Below are positions 1-7,709 of a stretch of DNA of 9,890 nt, piece by piece (position 1 is the first letter of the stretch; every line of letters begins with the position of its first letter). The notes beneath the pieces are model-generated. The model did not search any database and was not told where the DNA came from. It saw only the letters and a program-made list of their open reading frames with translations. The position numbers were made by a program, and so were the translations under genes. Source of the DNA: Ruminococcaceae bacterium UBA1405 (lineage in GTDB: Bacteria; Bacillota; Clostridia; Oscillospirales; Ruminococcaceae); assembly GCA_002305685.1 (NCBI GenBank), contig DBQB01000045.1, positions 19,815 to 29,704 on the forward strand. The letters are read 5' to 3'.

Positions 1-3000
1 ACCATGCAGCTGATCGACGGGTGCAAGAAAGGCATTTCTCTGCCGCAGTTCTCGGAGTGCTTCTGGGAACGGACAGAGGACTGGTGGGAAACCTTTGCCG
101 AGATGGAATCAGAATTGCGCCAGATGATGGATGAGGACAAAGATCACACCCGCGGCGCAGAACTCGTGGCCCAAATGGAAGGGGCTTTGAACCAGGCGTT
201 TGACGAAATCTCCTTCGAGATGGGCTTCAATGGCGAAAAGCATGAGTTGATCCTCACCCCGGAGGGTGACAAGGTCAAGCTGTTTGAGCTGATTTACTTC
301 CAGAAGCACGCCCCCAAGGAGGTGCTGGAGCACTGGAACATCCTTGTGGGCCGTCAGCCCTCCCAGAATATCGGCCTGCGTACCGAGGATGGATGGGACA
401 TCTCCGGGGAGGATGTGCAGATCTGGCTGGAGGAGCAGGGCGAAAACAGCTTCGCCCTCTCCGCCTACTGCGAAAAGCTGTTGCCCATGCTCCGGGAGGC
501 GGAAGGCCGGGTATGGTGGATGCTCACCACCCTCACCGACCAAGTGCTGGGCGAGATTCCCCACATGAGATACATAGACAGCTTTGATGTGCTGGAGGAA
601 CCCAAGGCGGAGCCGTCCATGCTTATGTCCCAGCTGCCGGACAAGCTGAAGGAAAAGGGAGCGAATCTCTCCACCGACCCGGAAGCCTATCTGAACAGCT
701 ACCTCGGCTACAAAATGGAACCCAACAAGGACCCGGATGCCGATTGGCGGCTGGATGTGATGGTCGGCTCCACCAACTGTGTGCCGCTCATCAACGGCTA
801 CCTGAATGCCGACAACGACTTCATGGACGAACTCCATGCCGACGGTGCGGTGGCCGGCTTCTTCTGCTATCCTCTGGATACCCTGCGGGAGGAGGAAGGA
901 TCGGAGAAGATTTTCGACTTCCGGGACAAGCTGGAAGAAGTTTTTACCACCGGCGACGGCCCAGAGGTGCTCACCCTCACCGGCGGAGCCACCGGCCTCT
1001 TCTGCGGCTATGTGGACTTTATCGCCTGGGACATCCGGACGGCGCTCCAGATGGCAAAGGAGTTCTTCGAGGACAGTGAGATTCCCTGGGCCAGCTTCCA
1101 CACCTTCCGTCGAGAAGCAGGCACTGTGAATCTGAAAACGCCGCCCGAGGAGGAACCGGACGATGAAGATCAGGCTCCCGAGTTGGACGAAACGCTGACG
1201 GGCATGGACTATATCCCTTACACCCCGCAGAACGAAGAAGAATTCTTCCAGCAGCTGGAGCAGTGGAACGACGAGGACGAGTACACCCGCTGCATTCAGG
1301 CACTGAATGCCATCCCGGAGGACTGGCGGAACTACCGCACCGCCTATGCCATGGCACGGGCGCTGGAGAACTACGCTATTCTGGGCGACCACAAGGAGGT
1401 ACCCCCTAACTATAAGGGAGATAAGGCCCTGCGCCGAGCCATCAAGGTTCTGGAATCTGTCCGGGAAGAAGGACAGGACAAGGCGGAGTGGAATATGCGG
1501 ATGGCCTATGCCTATCAGTATCTCTATGGTCAGGAGGAAAAGGCCATCCCCTACGCCCAGCGGTGGGCCGAGCTGGACCCGGAGGACGAGGACGCCCCGG
1601 CAGTGATTCAAGCGTGTCAGGATGAGATTGCAAAGCGAGCTGAGGCAGAAGCCGAAGACGAGAGTGACCACACTGGGGTCTTCACCGGCTTTGTGCTGCT
1701 GTCTAAGGCAGAATGGGATAAAAAGCAGTTCATCCGGGATATGAAGGAAAAGTGGGACATCGCCGTGGATGAATACGACGCCAGCGAGGAGAAGGACGAT
1801 GATGCGCTGGTATTCGAAGTGGGCGATATGCTCGCCGCCGTCAGCCTGAATAACTATCCCATCCCCGGCGGCGAGGCCGAGGGCAATGCGGAAAACAACT
1901 ATATGTGGGAGGATGCGGTCAAAGCGGCCAGGGAGCACCGCGCCCACCTGATGGTGGCGGTGCTGGGCAAGGAGAAAGACCTGCTGGAAAAGGGCAAGCT
2001 GTTCACCAAGGTGGTGGCCGCCTGCTGCCGCCAGGAATATGCCACCGGCATCTATACCAGCGGCGTGGTGTTTGAACCCCGGTTCTATGAGGGCTTTGCC
2101 GAGCAGATGAGCGAGGACGAGCTGCCCATCTTCAACTGGATCTGGTTCGGCCTGTGGCGGGATGAGAATGGTATGAATGGCTACACCTATGGCATGGATG
2201 TGTTTGGCAAAGACGAGATGGAGGTGCTGGGCACCGATGCCGAGCCGGGCGATCTGCGGGACTTTTTGGCCAGCCTTGTGTCCTATGTGCTGGAGAATGA
2301 TGTGGAACTGCACGACGGAGAGACCATCGGTTTTGATGCAGATGATAAGCACACCATCACCCGCAGCCCTGGCGTCGGTCTGCCGGAAGATCAGATGACA
2401 CTGAAAATCTCCTGGGCGTCATCGGACGGTGACCCTGACGATGATGACGATGACCCGGACGGCGAAGCGTCCGAGGATGAAGAAGCCGGTGTTCCCGAGG
2501 TCTACACCGAGGAGGAAATGGAGGCCATCGAGGGACACATCCAGCAGTATTTTGGTGATTTCGAGAATGTATTCCACGAGCTGTCTTCCCCGGACATCCA
2601 TGTGGACATCTGCGTTGTTCCGCCTTCTGAGGAACGGGACTACTATACCCTGGTCACCATGGGCATGGGCGCCCACCGGATGAATGTGCCGGAGGAGTTG
2701 GCGGAGTACAAGCTGGAGCGGGCGGAGCTGGCCATCGCCCTGCCCAAGGACTGGAAGCTGAAGCAGGAGGACATGAGAGACGAGCGGTGGTACTGGCCCA
2801 TCCGCCTGCTGAAAACCCTGGCCCGCCTGCCCATTGCCAGCGATACCTGGCTGGGCTTTGGCCATACCATGGACAATGAGGAGAACTTTGCAAAAGACAC
2901 AAAGCTCTGCGCTGCCATTCTGACAGGTCCCCAAGATACGGAGGATGGCAGTGAAGTTTGCATCCTGCCGGGCGGCGAGGAGGTCAACTTCTATCAGGTG

Positions 3001-4422
3001 ATTCCCCTCTACCGAGAGGAATTGGAATATAAGATGGAGCATGACGCAGATGCTCTGTTGGACAAAATGGACGGCATCAGCTTTGTGACTTACAATACCC
3101 GTCCCAACGCCATGACTATGGGCAAACTTGGCAGCGTGGAGGACGGCGGCGTGATGGAAATGGATTGCGCTGACTGGCACCTGGAAACCATTCAGGAAAA
3201 GAATCTGCCGGTTGATGAGCTGAGCGCCTGCAACCACATGGCCATTTACCTGCGCTGGTGCATGGAGCATGACCTGATGGGTGAAGAATTCCTCGCGGAG
3301 TACAAAGAGGTAGTAGAAAAGGTCAAGGCTGATCCTGCCAGTGTAGACCTGCGGGCGTTTATCCGGGATGAACTGGACGGGCAGCTGGTGGGCCCGATGT
3401 TCAACAAGATTGGTCGGGCCTTTGCCTCCTACTACTATGGGGAGCCGGATAGCCCCTATTTCCCCAGTGATGTCGATGATTACGCTATTGGTGTCATTGG
3501 GCGGGAGCGCAATTACTCCGACGAGATCCAGGATGAAGCCTATCTGTTCATTCCCTTTGACGAGGACTACTATCAGGCCATGGCAAAGGTGATCGAGAAA
3601 CGCTTTACCAACTGGCAGGAACAGGACTTCGACGAGGACACACTGGAGCCTTCTGATACAGCCCGGGCCATTATGGAGTATCTGGACTGCGAATGCACCT
3701 ATTTCCCCTCCATGAAGGACGATGACCCCATCATGGCAGCTTACGGTTATGCCAAACGGGACAGCGCCCATGAAGGCTTTGTGCCGGTACTCATCAAGGC
3801 AGATGACGAAACGCTGCTTGAGTGTCTGGTGATGAACGCCGACCCGAAGAATGATGCAGACATTTACGAATTTGACCTGAAAACTGTAACGGAGTACCGG
3901 AAGAAGATGCTCTCCACCTCCGTCAAAGACGGAAAGGCGGTTTTGGAGGAATTGACCGGCCAGCGTAAAGCGGAAGCCGAGGATGACGATATGGACTGGG
4001 ATGAGGAAATCCTGGGCGAGATGGAGGGCGGCTACGATAACTGCCGTTTCTCAAGCTATTGGGATTCGGATAGCCACATGACACACCCATTGATTCTGGC
4101 CAAGATCCCGATAAAGAACCCCTGGGAGATTTTTGCCTACCTGCCCTTTGGCAACTGGAATGAGTGCCCCGATACGCCGGAACTGATGGCAGCGGCCAAA
4201 TACTGGTTCGAGCAGTATGGCGCGGTGCCTGCCGCCATGAGCCACGATGAATTAGAATTCCTGCTCCCGGCCCCCATCCCCAAGGAGAAGGCCATGGAAG
4301 TGGCATTGGAACAGTACGGTTTCTGTCCAGACATTGTGGATCAGGAGCCGGAGGACGCCACCGTGGGCGCGCTGGCCGATGTGCTGCGGCAGTCCACCGT
4401 CTGGTACTTCTGGTGGGATTGA
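1..4422 (+). CDS. Giant multi-domain polyimmunity protein (TPR-like / DUF4261 / SUFU / DUF7832-like / DUF4253), probably 5'-partial
   Basis: The reading frame is open to the left edge; the first in-frame ATG is at base 4, but only three bases precede it, so no ribosome binding site can be seen and the true start may lie outside. Domains, numbered from that Met: about 15-375 is unnamed and may be two modules (conserved-looking ELILTPEG near 81 and DVMVGST near 251). About 400-545 is helical and TPR-like, with KAIPYAQRWAELDPED near 513. DUF4261 spans about 556-803 (GFVLLSKAEWDKKQFIRDMK at 562). An Asp-rich linker covers 808-828. A SUFU domain spans about 835-1020 (HVDICVVPPSEERDYYTLVT at 866, WPIRLLKTLARLP at 931, DTWLGFGHT at 947). 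A DUF7832-like module follows at about 1054-1200 (ADWH, then NHMAIYLRW). DUF4253 is at about 1335-1472 (YGFCPDIVD, terminal VWYFWWD). SUFU, and by context the other domains, are predicted immunity families against polymorphic toxins. No signal peptide or membrane segment is visible, so it is probably cytosolic. Individual targets are unknown. Confidence 0.85.
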   Translation, partial: TMQLIDGCKKGISLPQFSECFWERTEDWWETFAEMESELRQMMDEDKDHTRGAELVAQMEGALNQAFDEISFEMGFNGEKHELILTPEGDKVKLFELIYFQKHAPKEVLEHWNILVGRQPSQNIGLRTEDGWDISGEDVQIWLEEQGENSFALSAYCEKLLPMLREAEGRVWWMLTTLTDQVLGEIPHMRYIDSFDVLEEPKAEPSMLMSQLPDKLKEKGANLSTDPEAYLNSYLGYKMEPNKDPDADWRLDVMVGSTNCVPLINGYLNADNDFMDELHADGAVAGFFCYPLDTLREEEGSEKIFDFRDKLEEVFTTGDGPEVLTLTGGATGLFCGYVDFIAWDIRTALQMAKEFFEDSEIPWASFHTFRREAGTVNLKTPPEEEPDDEDQAPELDETLTGMDYIPYTPQNEEEFFQQLEQWNDEDEYTRCIQALNAIPEDWRNYRTAYAMARALENYAILGDHKEVPPNYKGDKALRRAIKVLESVREEGQDKAEWNMRMAYAYQYLYGQEEKAIPYAQRWAELDPEDEDAPAVIQACQDEIAKRAEAEAEDESDHTGVFTGFVLLSKAEWDKKQFIRDMKEKWDIAVDEYDASEEKDDDALVFEVGDMLAAVSLNNYPIPGGEAEGNAENNYMWEDAVKAAREHRAHLMVAVLGKEKDLLEKGKLFTKVVAACCRQEYATGIYTSGVVFEPRFYEGFAEQMSEDELPIFNWIWFGLWRDENGMNGYTYGMDVFGKDEMEVLGTDAEPGDLRDFLASLVSYVLENDVELHDGETIGFDADDKHTITRSPGVGLPEDQMTLKISWASSDGDPDDDDDDPDGEASEDEEAGVPEVYTEEEMEAIEGHIQQYFGDFENVFHELSSPDIHVDICVVPPSEERDYYTLVTMGMGAHRMNVPEELAEYKLERAELAIALPKDWKLKQEDMRDERWYWPIRLLKTLARLPIASDTWLGFGHTMDNEENFAKDTKLCAAILTGPQDTEDGSEVCILPGGEEVNFYQVIPLYREELEYKMEHDADALLDKMDGISFVTYNTRPNAMTMGKLGSVEDGGVMEMDCADWHLETIQEKNLPVDELSACNHMAIYLRWCMEHDLMGEEFLAEYKEVVEKVKADPASVDLRAFIRDELDGQLVGPMFNKIGRAFASYYYGEPDSPYFPSDVDDYAIGVIGRERNYSDEIQDEAYLFIPFDEDYYQAMAKVIEKRFTNWQEQDFDEDTLEPSDTARAIMEYLDCECTYFPSMKDDDPIMAAYGYAKRDSAHEGFVPVLIKADDETLLECLVMNADPKNDADIYEFDLKTVTEYRKKMLSTSVKDGKAVLEELTGQRKAEAEDDDMDWDEEILGEMEGGYDNCRFSSYWDSDSHMTHPLILAKIPIKNPWEIFAYLPFGNWNECPDTPELMAAAKYWFEQYGAVPAAMSHDELEFLLPAPIPKEKAMEVALEQYGFCPDIVDQEPEDATVGALADVLRQSTVWYFWWD
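2431..2487 (+). other. Asp/Glu-rich interdomain linker in the giant protein
   Basis: Alternating GAC and GAT codons at 2437-2454 give six Asp in a row, inside a low-complexity acidic stretch (residues about 810-828) between DUF4261 and the SUFU domain. A second, shorter acidic spacer lies at residues 381-396, just before the TPR-like part, and a third near 1322-1336, before DUF4253. These spacers mark likely module boundaries and suggest that the domains fold independently. Confidence 0.7.
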
Positions 4423-4423
4423 T

Positions 4424-4428
4424 GGGAG
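4424..4428 (+). promoter_or_regulatory. Ribosome binding site for the cbrC-like gene
   Basis: GGGAG lies nine bases before ATG 4438 but only three before the in-frame GTG at 4432. The spacing favours ATG 4438 as the start. The site begins two bases after the stop of the upstream gene, so re-initiation by ribosomes finishing that gene is plausible. Confidence 0.6.
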
Positions 4429-4437
4429 ATTGTGACC

Positions 4438-5301
4438 ATGAACGAATATCTGAAGGAATATATTGAACTCCAAAAACAGTTTCGGGAGACAAAAGGAAAT
4501 CCAGACAGTGTCCGCGTTCTCTATACCTTCAAGGAGAAACTGGAGCTATCGGAAGACAAACAGGCCAAGGAAGTGCTGGTGGATGTGTATGATCTGCTGG
4601 ATTTCAAGAAGGATGCCTACGAACTGCTCTGCCAAATCGGAAATCGTTCCGATAAAAAGACACTCAAGCGGCTGGGCACGCTGAAGGAATATGCGGAAAA
4701 CTGGGGCAATCATTATGCTCTCCCCAAGCCCAAAACGCCGGAGGAGAAGCAGAAAGAGAAGGAGCGGCAGGCCCAGCTGGGCCTGTCCACCTTCCGGTAT
4801 CACCCCAATCCGCTGGAAACCGGCGCTTTTGAGGAGTCCGTGGATGGCGTTGCCTGCGACTGCTGCGGCAAGACAACCCATATTTTCTATACGGGCCCCT
4901 TTTACGCTGTGGAGGATATTGAGTATCTGTGCCCGGAGTGTATCGCCAGCGGCGAGGCGGCCCGGAAATATGACGGCAACTTCCAGGACGATTGCTCCGT
5001 GGACGATGGCGTGGAGGACCCGGCCCAGTTGGACGAGCTCATCCACCGAACTCCTGGCTACTGTGGCTGGCAGCAGGAATACTGGCGCGCCCACTGCAGC
5101 GACTACTGCGCCTACCTGGGCCATGTGGGTGTCAGAGAACTGCGGGCGCTGGGCGTGCTGGAGGATGTGCTGGACGATCCCATGTGGGACGATGAGCAGA
5201 GGGAAATGATCCAGGAATCCGTCAACGGCGGGCATCTGCAATGCTATCTGTTCCAGTGCCTCCACTGCGGGAAACACCTGGTTTGGATGGATTTCGATTA
5301 A
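4438..5301 (+). CDS. CbrC family (UPF0167) protein with N-terminal extension
   Basis: This 287-residue protein carries a C-terminal UPF0167/CbrC domain from about residue 117 to the end. The family hallmark of three CXXC motifs is complete: CDCC at 140-143, CPEC at 165-168 and CLHC at 274-277, likely binding metal. Other family-like segments are TFRYHPNPLETGAFEES, GPFYAVEDIEYLCPECIASG and HRTPGYCGWQQEYW. In E. coli, CbrC (about 195 residues, under CreBC control) is linked to colicin E2 tolerance; the mechanism is not established. The first 105 or so residues are extra: a mostly helical, charged segment ending in a Lys/Glu-rich linker (PEEKQKEKERQ), with no family I can name. The gene starts 15 bp after the giant immunity gene, so the two are probably cotranscribed. 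A role in tolerance to bacteriocin-like toxins fits the neighbourhood but is inference. Confidence 0.85.
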   Translation: MNEYLKEYIELQKQFRETKGNPDSVRVLYTFKEKLELSEDKQAKEVLVDVYDLLDFKKDAYELLCQIGNRSDKKTLKRLGTLKEYAENWGNHYALPKPKTPEEKQKEKERQAQLGLSTFRYHPNPLETGAFEESVDGVACDCCGKTTHIFYTGPFYAVEDIEYLCPECIASGEAARKYDGNFQDDCSVDDGVEDPAQLDELIHRTPGYCGWQQEYWRAHCSDYCAYLGHVGVRELRALGVLEDVLDDPMWDDEQREMIQESVNGGHLQCYLFQCLHCGKHLVWMDFD

Positions 5302-5334
5302 AGCACCGCACCCCGTGAAACGGAGAGTCTGCCT

Positions 5335-5769
5335 ATGGATGACAATTTGAAAGAGCTTTTGGCACAGAAAAAAGCTCATCTGAAAGAAAAGCAAAAAAGC
5401 GCAGAGATACAGCGATACAAAGACCATTTTATGAAAAATATCGAGCAGTTTTCTCAGAAATACCGATACGCAGATGAAGTGGAAACACGCAAAATTGAAA
5501 CCTTTCTCTCAAAGCTCAATTTTGTGCGGCCGGGGCAGCTGGCGATCCAAGAAGTTTGCCCATATCCCCATGGAAATGTCTACTTGTGCTTTTTAATGGG
5601 AACAGACGCCTTATTTGAGATTTATATATTTGGCAAATATTCTGACATCATGAGCGATCATGATGCATGGGAAGTTTTCAGTCCATACCTGTTGCTTGTG
5701 GACGAGGATTTTATTCATTACACTTATATCAACGATAATGGCGAAGTCATGGAATCACAAGTATCGTGA
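5335..5769 (+). CDS. Hypothetical protein, 144 residues, possible immunity protein
   Basis: The start ATG is preceded by GGAGAG at 5322-5327, seven bases upstream, which supports it. The protein opens with a Lys-rich, probably coiled-coil or helical segment (residues 3-45, for example LKELLAQKKAHLKEKQKS). It continues into an alternating, strand-rich C-terminal half with aromatic residues (VYLCFLMGTDALFEIYIFGK at 82-101; FIHYTYINDNGE at 126). I do not recognise the family. The base composition is clearly more AT-rich than that of the genes on either side. Its size, acidic C-terminal half and place between a CbrC and a SUKH gene suggest another immunity protein, but that is inference from context only. 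Its stop overlaps an ATG (TGATG at 5767-5771). Confidence 0.75.
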   Translation: MDDNLKELLAQKKAHLKEKQKSAEIQRYKDHFMKNIEQFSQKYRYADEVETRKIETFLSKLNFVRPGQLAIQEVCPYPHGNVYLCFLMGTDALFEIYIFGKYSDIMSDHDAWEVFSPYLLLVDEDFIHYTYINDNGEVMESQVS

Positions 5770-5798
5770 TGGCGGAGAAAGAGCGTGGACACCTATGA
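5769..5798 (+). other. Nine-codon open frame linking two genes (possible translational coupling)
   Basis: ATG 5769-5771 overlaps the stop of the preceding gene (TGATG). It opens a nine-codon frame (MAEKERGHL) ending in TGA 5796-5798, which in turn overlaps the ATG of the SUKH gene (ATGA at 5795-5798). The SUKH gene has only a weak, poorly spaced ribosome binding site, so relayed re-initiation is conceivable. A chance arrangement is equally possible. Confidence 0.25.
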
Positions 5799-6544
5799 AC
5801 AAAGAATTATTGACAGTAAAACTCCTTGACTTGGTCGAGGGGCGGGAAACTCCCGAAACCTGGTGGAACTGGTGGGACGAACATGAGACGGAGTTGGAAG
5901 CCCTGCTGAGTCGGGGTGAATTCCTGAAACTGAAGCCCTGCCGACACGGTTTTCAGTGGGTCCCGGTGTTTGGCAGCCAAAAGGGAGCCATCGCCATTCT
6001 GGAAAAGAGCGGCACAGCATTTGAGGCCAGCAATCTCTACCAGGAGCGGTATTTGGCCGAGCTGGACGCTTTCTGCAAGGAGCAGGAGCGGGTGCAGCGG
6101 GAAAAGCAAGCGAAATTCAAGGCCGACAACCCGGAGCTGTTTCGACGCTATCCCAAGTTCTCCAAGGCGTTGGCAAAGGTGCTGGACCCCTCTGATGAGA
6201 TCAAGCCCGCCGCCACGGAGGAGCAGATCGGGAATCAAGAAAGCGTGCTGGGCTTCACGCTCCCGTCCCAGGTGCGGGAGTTCTTCCTGCTGACCGCAGG
6301 CATCAATGTATCCACAGGCGTGATCCTTACCCTTTCCGGGATGTTTGATCTGACCATTCATGGCGAGCGGTATTGTGTGCTGGGCGAGTTTTGGAAAGAA
6401 GCGGACGGCGACCAGCTCCTGCTCCGCCCCGGAGAGGAAACCATCTGGTACTATGCCCATGAGCAGGACAAGGTAAAGCGCCTCTGCAATGATATGACAG
6501 AACTGCTGGAGAAGAAACTGGCGAGGTATCTCAATGAACACTGA
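5795..6544 (+). CDS. SMI1/KNR4 (SUKH) family protein with N-terminal extension
   Basis: A 249-residue protein whose C-terminal part (about 138-249) has the SUKH signature: a helix ATEEQIGNQESVLGF, then TLPSQVREFFLLTAGI, the short strands of the core, and the closing IWYYAHEQ with a final helix. SUKH proteins are a large predicted immunity superfamily that bind toxin domains, often nucleases, in the cytosol. The first 135 residues are extra: a Trp-rich start (WWNWWDEHETELEALLSRGE at 23-42) with a strand-rich part (FQWVPVFGSQKGAIAILE), then a charged helical linker. I do not recognise that part. The frame is open from 5660, but ATG 5795 is preferred because earlier starts would bury most of the upstream gene's 3' end. 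The ribosome binding site is weak (AAAGAG at 5778-5783). The closest family role is immunity; the specific toxin is unknown. Confidence 0.8.
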   Translation: MNKELLTVKLLDLVEGRETPETWWNWWDEHETELEALLSRGEFLKLKPCRHGFQWVPVFGSQKGAIAILEKSGTAFEASNLYQERYLAELDAFCKEQERVQREKQAKFKADNPELFRRYPKFSKALAKVLDPSDEIKPAATEEQIGNQESVLGFTLPSQVREFFLLTAGINVSTGVILTLSGMFDLTIHGERYCVLGEFWKEADGDQLLLRPGEETIWYYAHEQDKVKRLCNDMTELLEKKLARYLNEH

Positions 6545-6605
6545 AAACATCGCCCATGAAAAACGCTATCGAGACTGGCGGGCACAGTAATACATGTAAA
6601 GTTAT

Positions 6606-6610
6606 GGAGG
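6606..6610 (+). promoter_or_regulatory. Ribosome binding site deciding the start of the DUF2262 gene
   Basis: GGAGG lies five bases before ATG 6616. The same frame has earlier ATGs at 6556 and 6604, but neither has a convincing site in front of it, so 6616 is the likely start and the upstream 20 codons are probably leader. Confidence 0.7.
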
Positions 6611-6615
6611 TATAT

Positions 6616-7104
6616 ATGGGACTATTTTCAAAGAAGAAAAGGGTCGAAATGCCGGATAAAATCATTTTGGGAAATACGGAATTTGTATTTGATCGCAAAC
6701 TCGGCTTTCATGTTGGAGAATGGACTGTATGGGATAGAAAGACTAAAATTCTCCTTGAGTTTCAGAGCACAGAGGGAAATATAGGCGATATCGTTTTGGA
6801 AAAGGTAAATTGGGTCAATGACCATAAAGATACCATTATCCGAGCATTTTTGGATGAGAACGATGACTGTATAGACGTCGTGAATGAAATGATCGAAGAT
6901 GGAACGCTGGAAGCGGATGGGAAGATTTCAGAAGATGAGTTTGTAAAAGCACTGTTTGTAAACAATGTAACGGTATTTGTAAATGGAAGCGAAACTGGCT
7001 TTTACATCGATTTGGATGCGGAACTCGACTATTTCATGGGACATTTAGTTTGTATCGAGGTCGACTGCAAATATAAAATTGAAGTCGGCGGATTCAACGG
7101 ATAA
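6616..7104 (+). CDS. DUF2262-like protein, probable immunity protein
   Basis: A 162-residue acidic protein starting MGLFSKKKRVEMP. The pattern fits DUF2262: an early segment with GFHVGEWTVWDRKTKILLEF, a middle helix (WVNDHKDTIIRAFL), then the helix and loop NEMIEDGTLEADGKISEDEF with a Lys following. After these come a strand pair (NVTVFVNGSETGFYIDLDAE) and an ending with YFMGHLVCIEVD, which resembles the GHSI-V element of the family. The assignment is from remembered family pattern, so moderate. The gene is more AT-rich than its flanks and sits between SUKH and SF0329 genes with a 71 bp gap upstream and 74 bp downstream. DUF2262 proteins have no proven biochemical role that I can cite; an immunity role is inferred from the neighbours. 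No signal peptide is visible. Confidence 0.7.
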   Translation: MGLFSKKKRVEMPDKIILGNTEFVFDRKLGFHVGEWTVWDRKTKILLEFQSTEGNIGDIVLEKVNWVNDHKDTIIRAFLDENDDCIDVVNEMIEDGTLEADGKISEDEFVKALFVNNVTVFVNGSETGFYIDLDAELDYFMGHLVCIEVDCKYKIEVGGFNG

Positions 7105-7178
7105 CACTTCAAACACAAAAGGCAAATTCTGCGGAAGGGGCAACGCCCGCAACGGCATCAGAAAGGAGACAAGTACCT

Positions 7179-7691
7179 ATGTCAACTTGGAGCGGAATCC
7201 GGAACAAACTGGAAAATGATTACCTGTGCCCGGCGCTCCGGGGGCACATCCAGTATTTTGCCGCCAGCTACTGGAAAAGCCATGACCAAACAGGCCGGGC
7301 GGCCATCCGACTGGACGGCGTGGAGGTGCTGCGAAGCAACTACTATGCCTATGAGCAGAACTACTGGAACAGATATCAGGCCCTGCGGCGGGAGGGCATC
7401 GGAGAGGACGACCCAAAGGCCCCCTTCCGGCTGGCCCATGAAGAGACGCTGAACGACGGCTGTTTTGACAACGTTTTTTTCTATGAGGCGTTTCACGAAT
7501 TTGACAACCAGAGCATCGAGAAAAGCCTTACCAGCGAGAATCCGCTTGTCCGTGTCTTTGCCCTTCTGGACCGCAGGCTGGGAAAGCGCCGCCTGCTTGC
7601 TTTGGAGGAATCCATGGAGCAGGAGCTGGACTGGGTGCGGGCCTTCTATGTGATCCGGATGCAGGCAGAATGGCTGATGGAACAAGAATAA
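7179..7691 (+). CDS. SF0329 family protein
   Basis: A 170-residue protein matching the SF0329 family pattern: the opening SGIRNKLENDYLCPALRGHI with nearby QYF, then GRAAIRLDGVEVLRSNYYAY, and the C-terminal block SLTSENPLVRVFALLDRRLG followed by KRRL. The family is widespread in bacteria, and its molecular function is unknown to me. The start is well supported by GAAAGGAGA at 7161-7169, nine bases before the ATG. It contains no signal peptide or membrane segment and looks like a soluble cytosolic protein. It lies in a run of immunity-type genes, which suggests but does not prove a related protective role. The next gene begins 18 bp downstream. Confidence 0.8.
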   Translation: MSTWSGIRNKLENDYLCPALRGHIQYFAASYWKSHDQTGRAAIRLDGVEVLRSNYYAYEQNYWNRYQALRREGIGEDDPKAPFRLAHEETLNDGCFDNVFFYEAFHEFDNQSIEKSLTSENPLVRVFALLDRRLGKRRLLALEESMEQELDWVRAFYVIRMQAEWLMEQE

Positions 7692-7709
7692 CATGCAGGA
7701 GGAACCACT

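Noticed and set aside
109..2352. 747-residue open frame on the minus strand opposite the giant gene
   Set aside because: A shadow of a GC-rich, acidic coding frame; its low-complexity hydrophobic and His-rich product has no domain I recognise, while the plus-strand frame has clear known domains.
2419..3771. 450-residue open frame on the minus strand
   Set aside because: Antisense shadow of the SUFU and DUF7832-like region with no recognisable domain and no ribosome binding site.
4546..5427. 293-residue open frame opposite the cbrC-like gene
   Set aside because: Antisense to a gene with all three CXXC motifs; no support of its own.
5660..5794. N-terminal extension of the SUKH frame starting at 5660
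   Set aside because: It would overlap most of the 3' end of the preceding gene, and the extra residues look like out-of-frame noise; ATG 5795 fits the junction better.
5807..6550. 247-residue open frame opposite the SUKH gene
   Set aside because: Antisense shadow; the plus-strand SUKH match is convincing.
6545..6615. Possible internal promoter in the 71 bp gap before the DUF2262 gene
   Set aside because: No pair of -35 and -10 boxes with proper spacing could be found; the gap is probably an operon spacer.
7128..7151. Short GC-rich inverted bases between the DUF2262 and SF0329 genes
   Set aside because: Only a four-pair GGGC/GCCC stem with no T-run; too weak to call a terminator or regulatory element.
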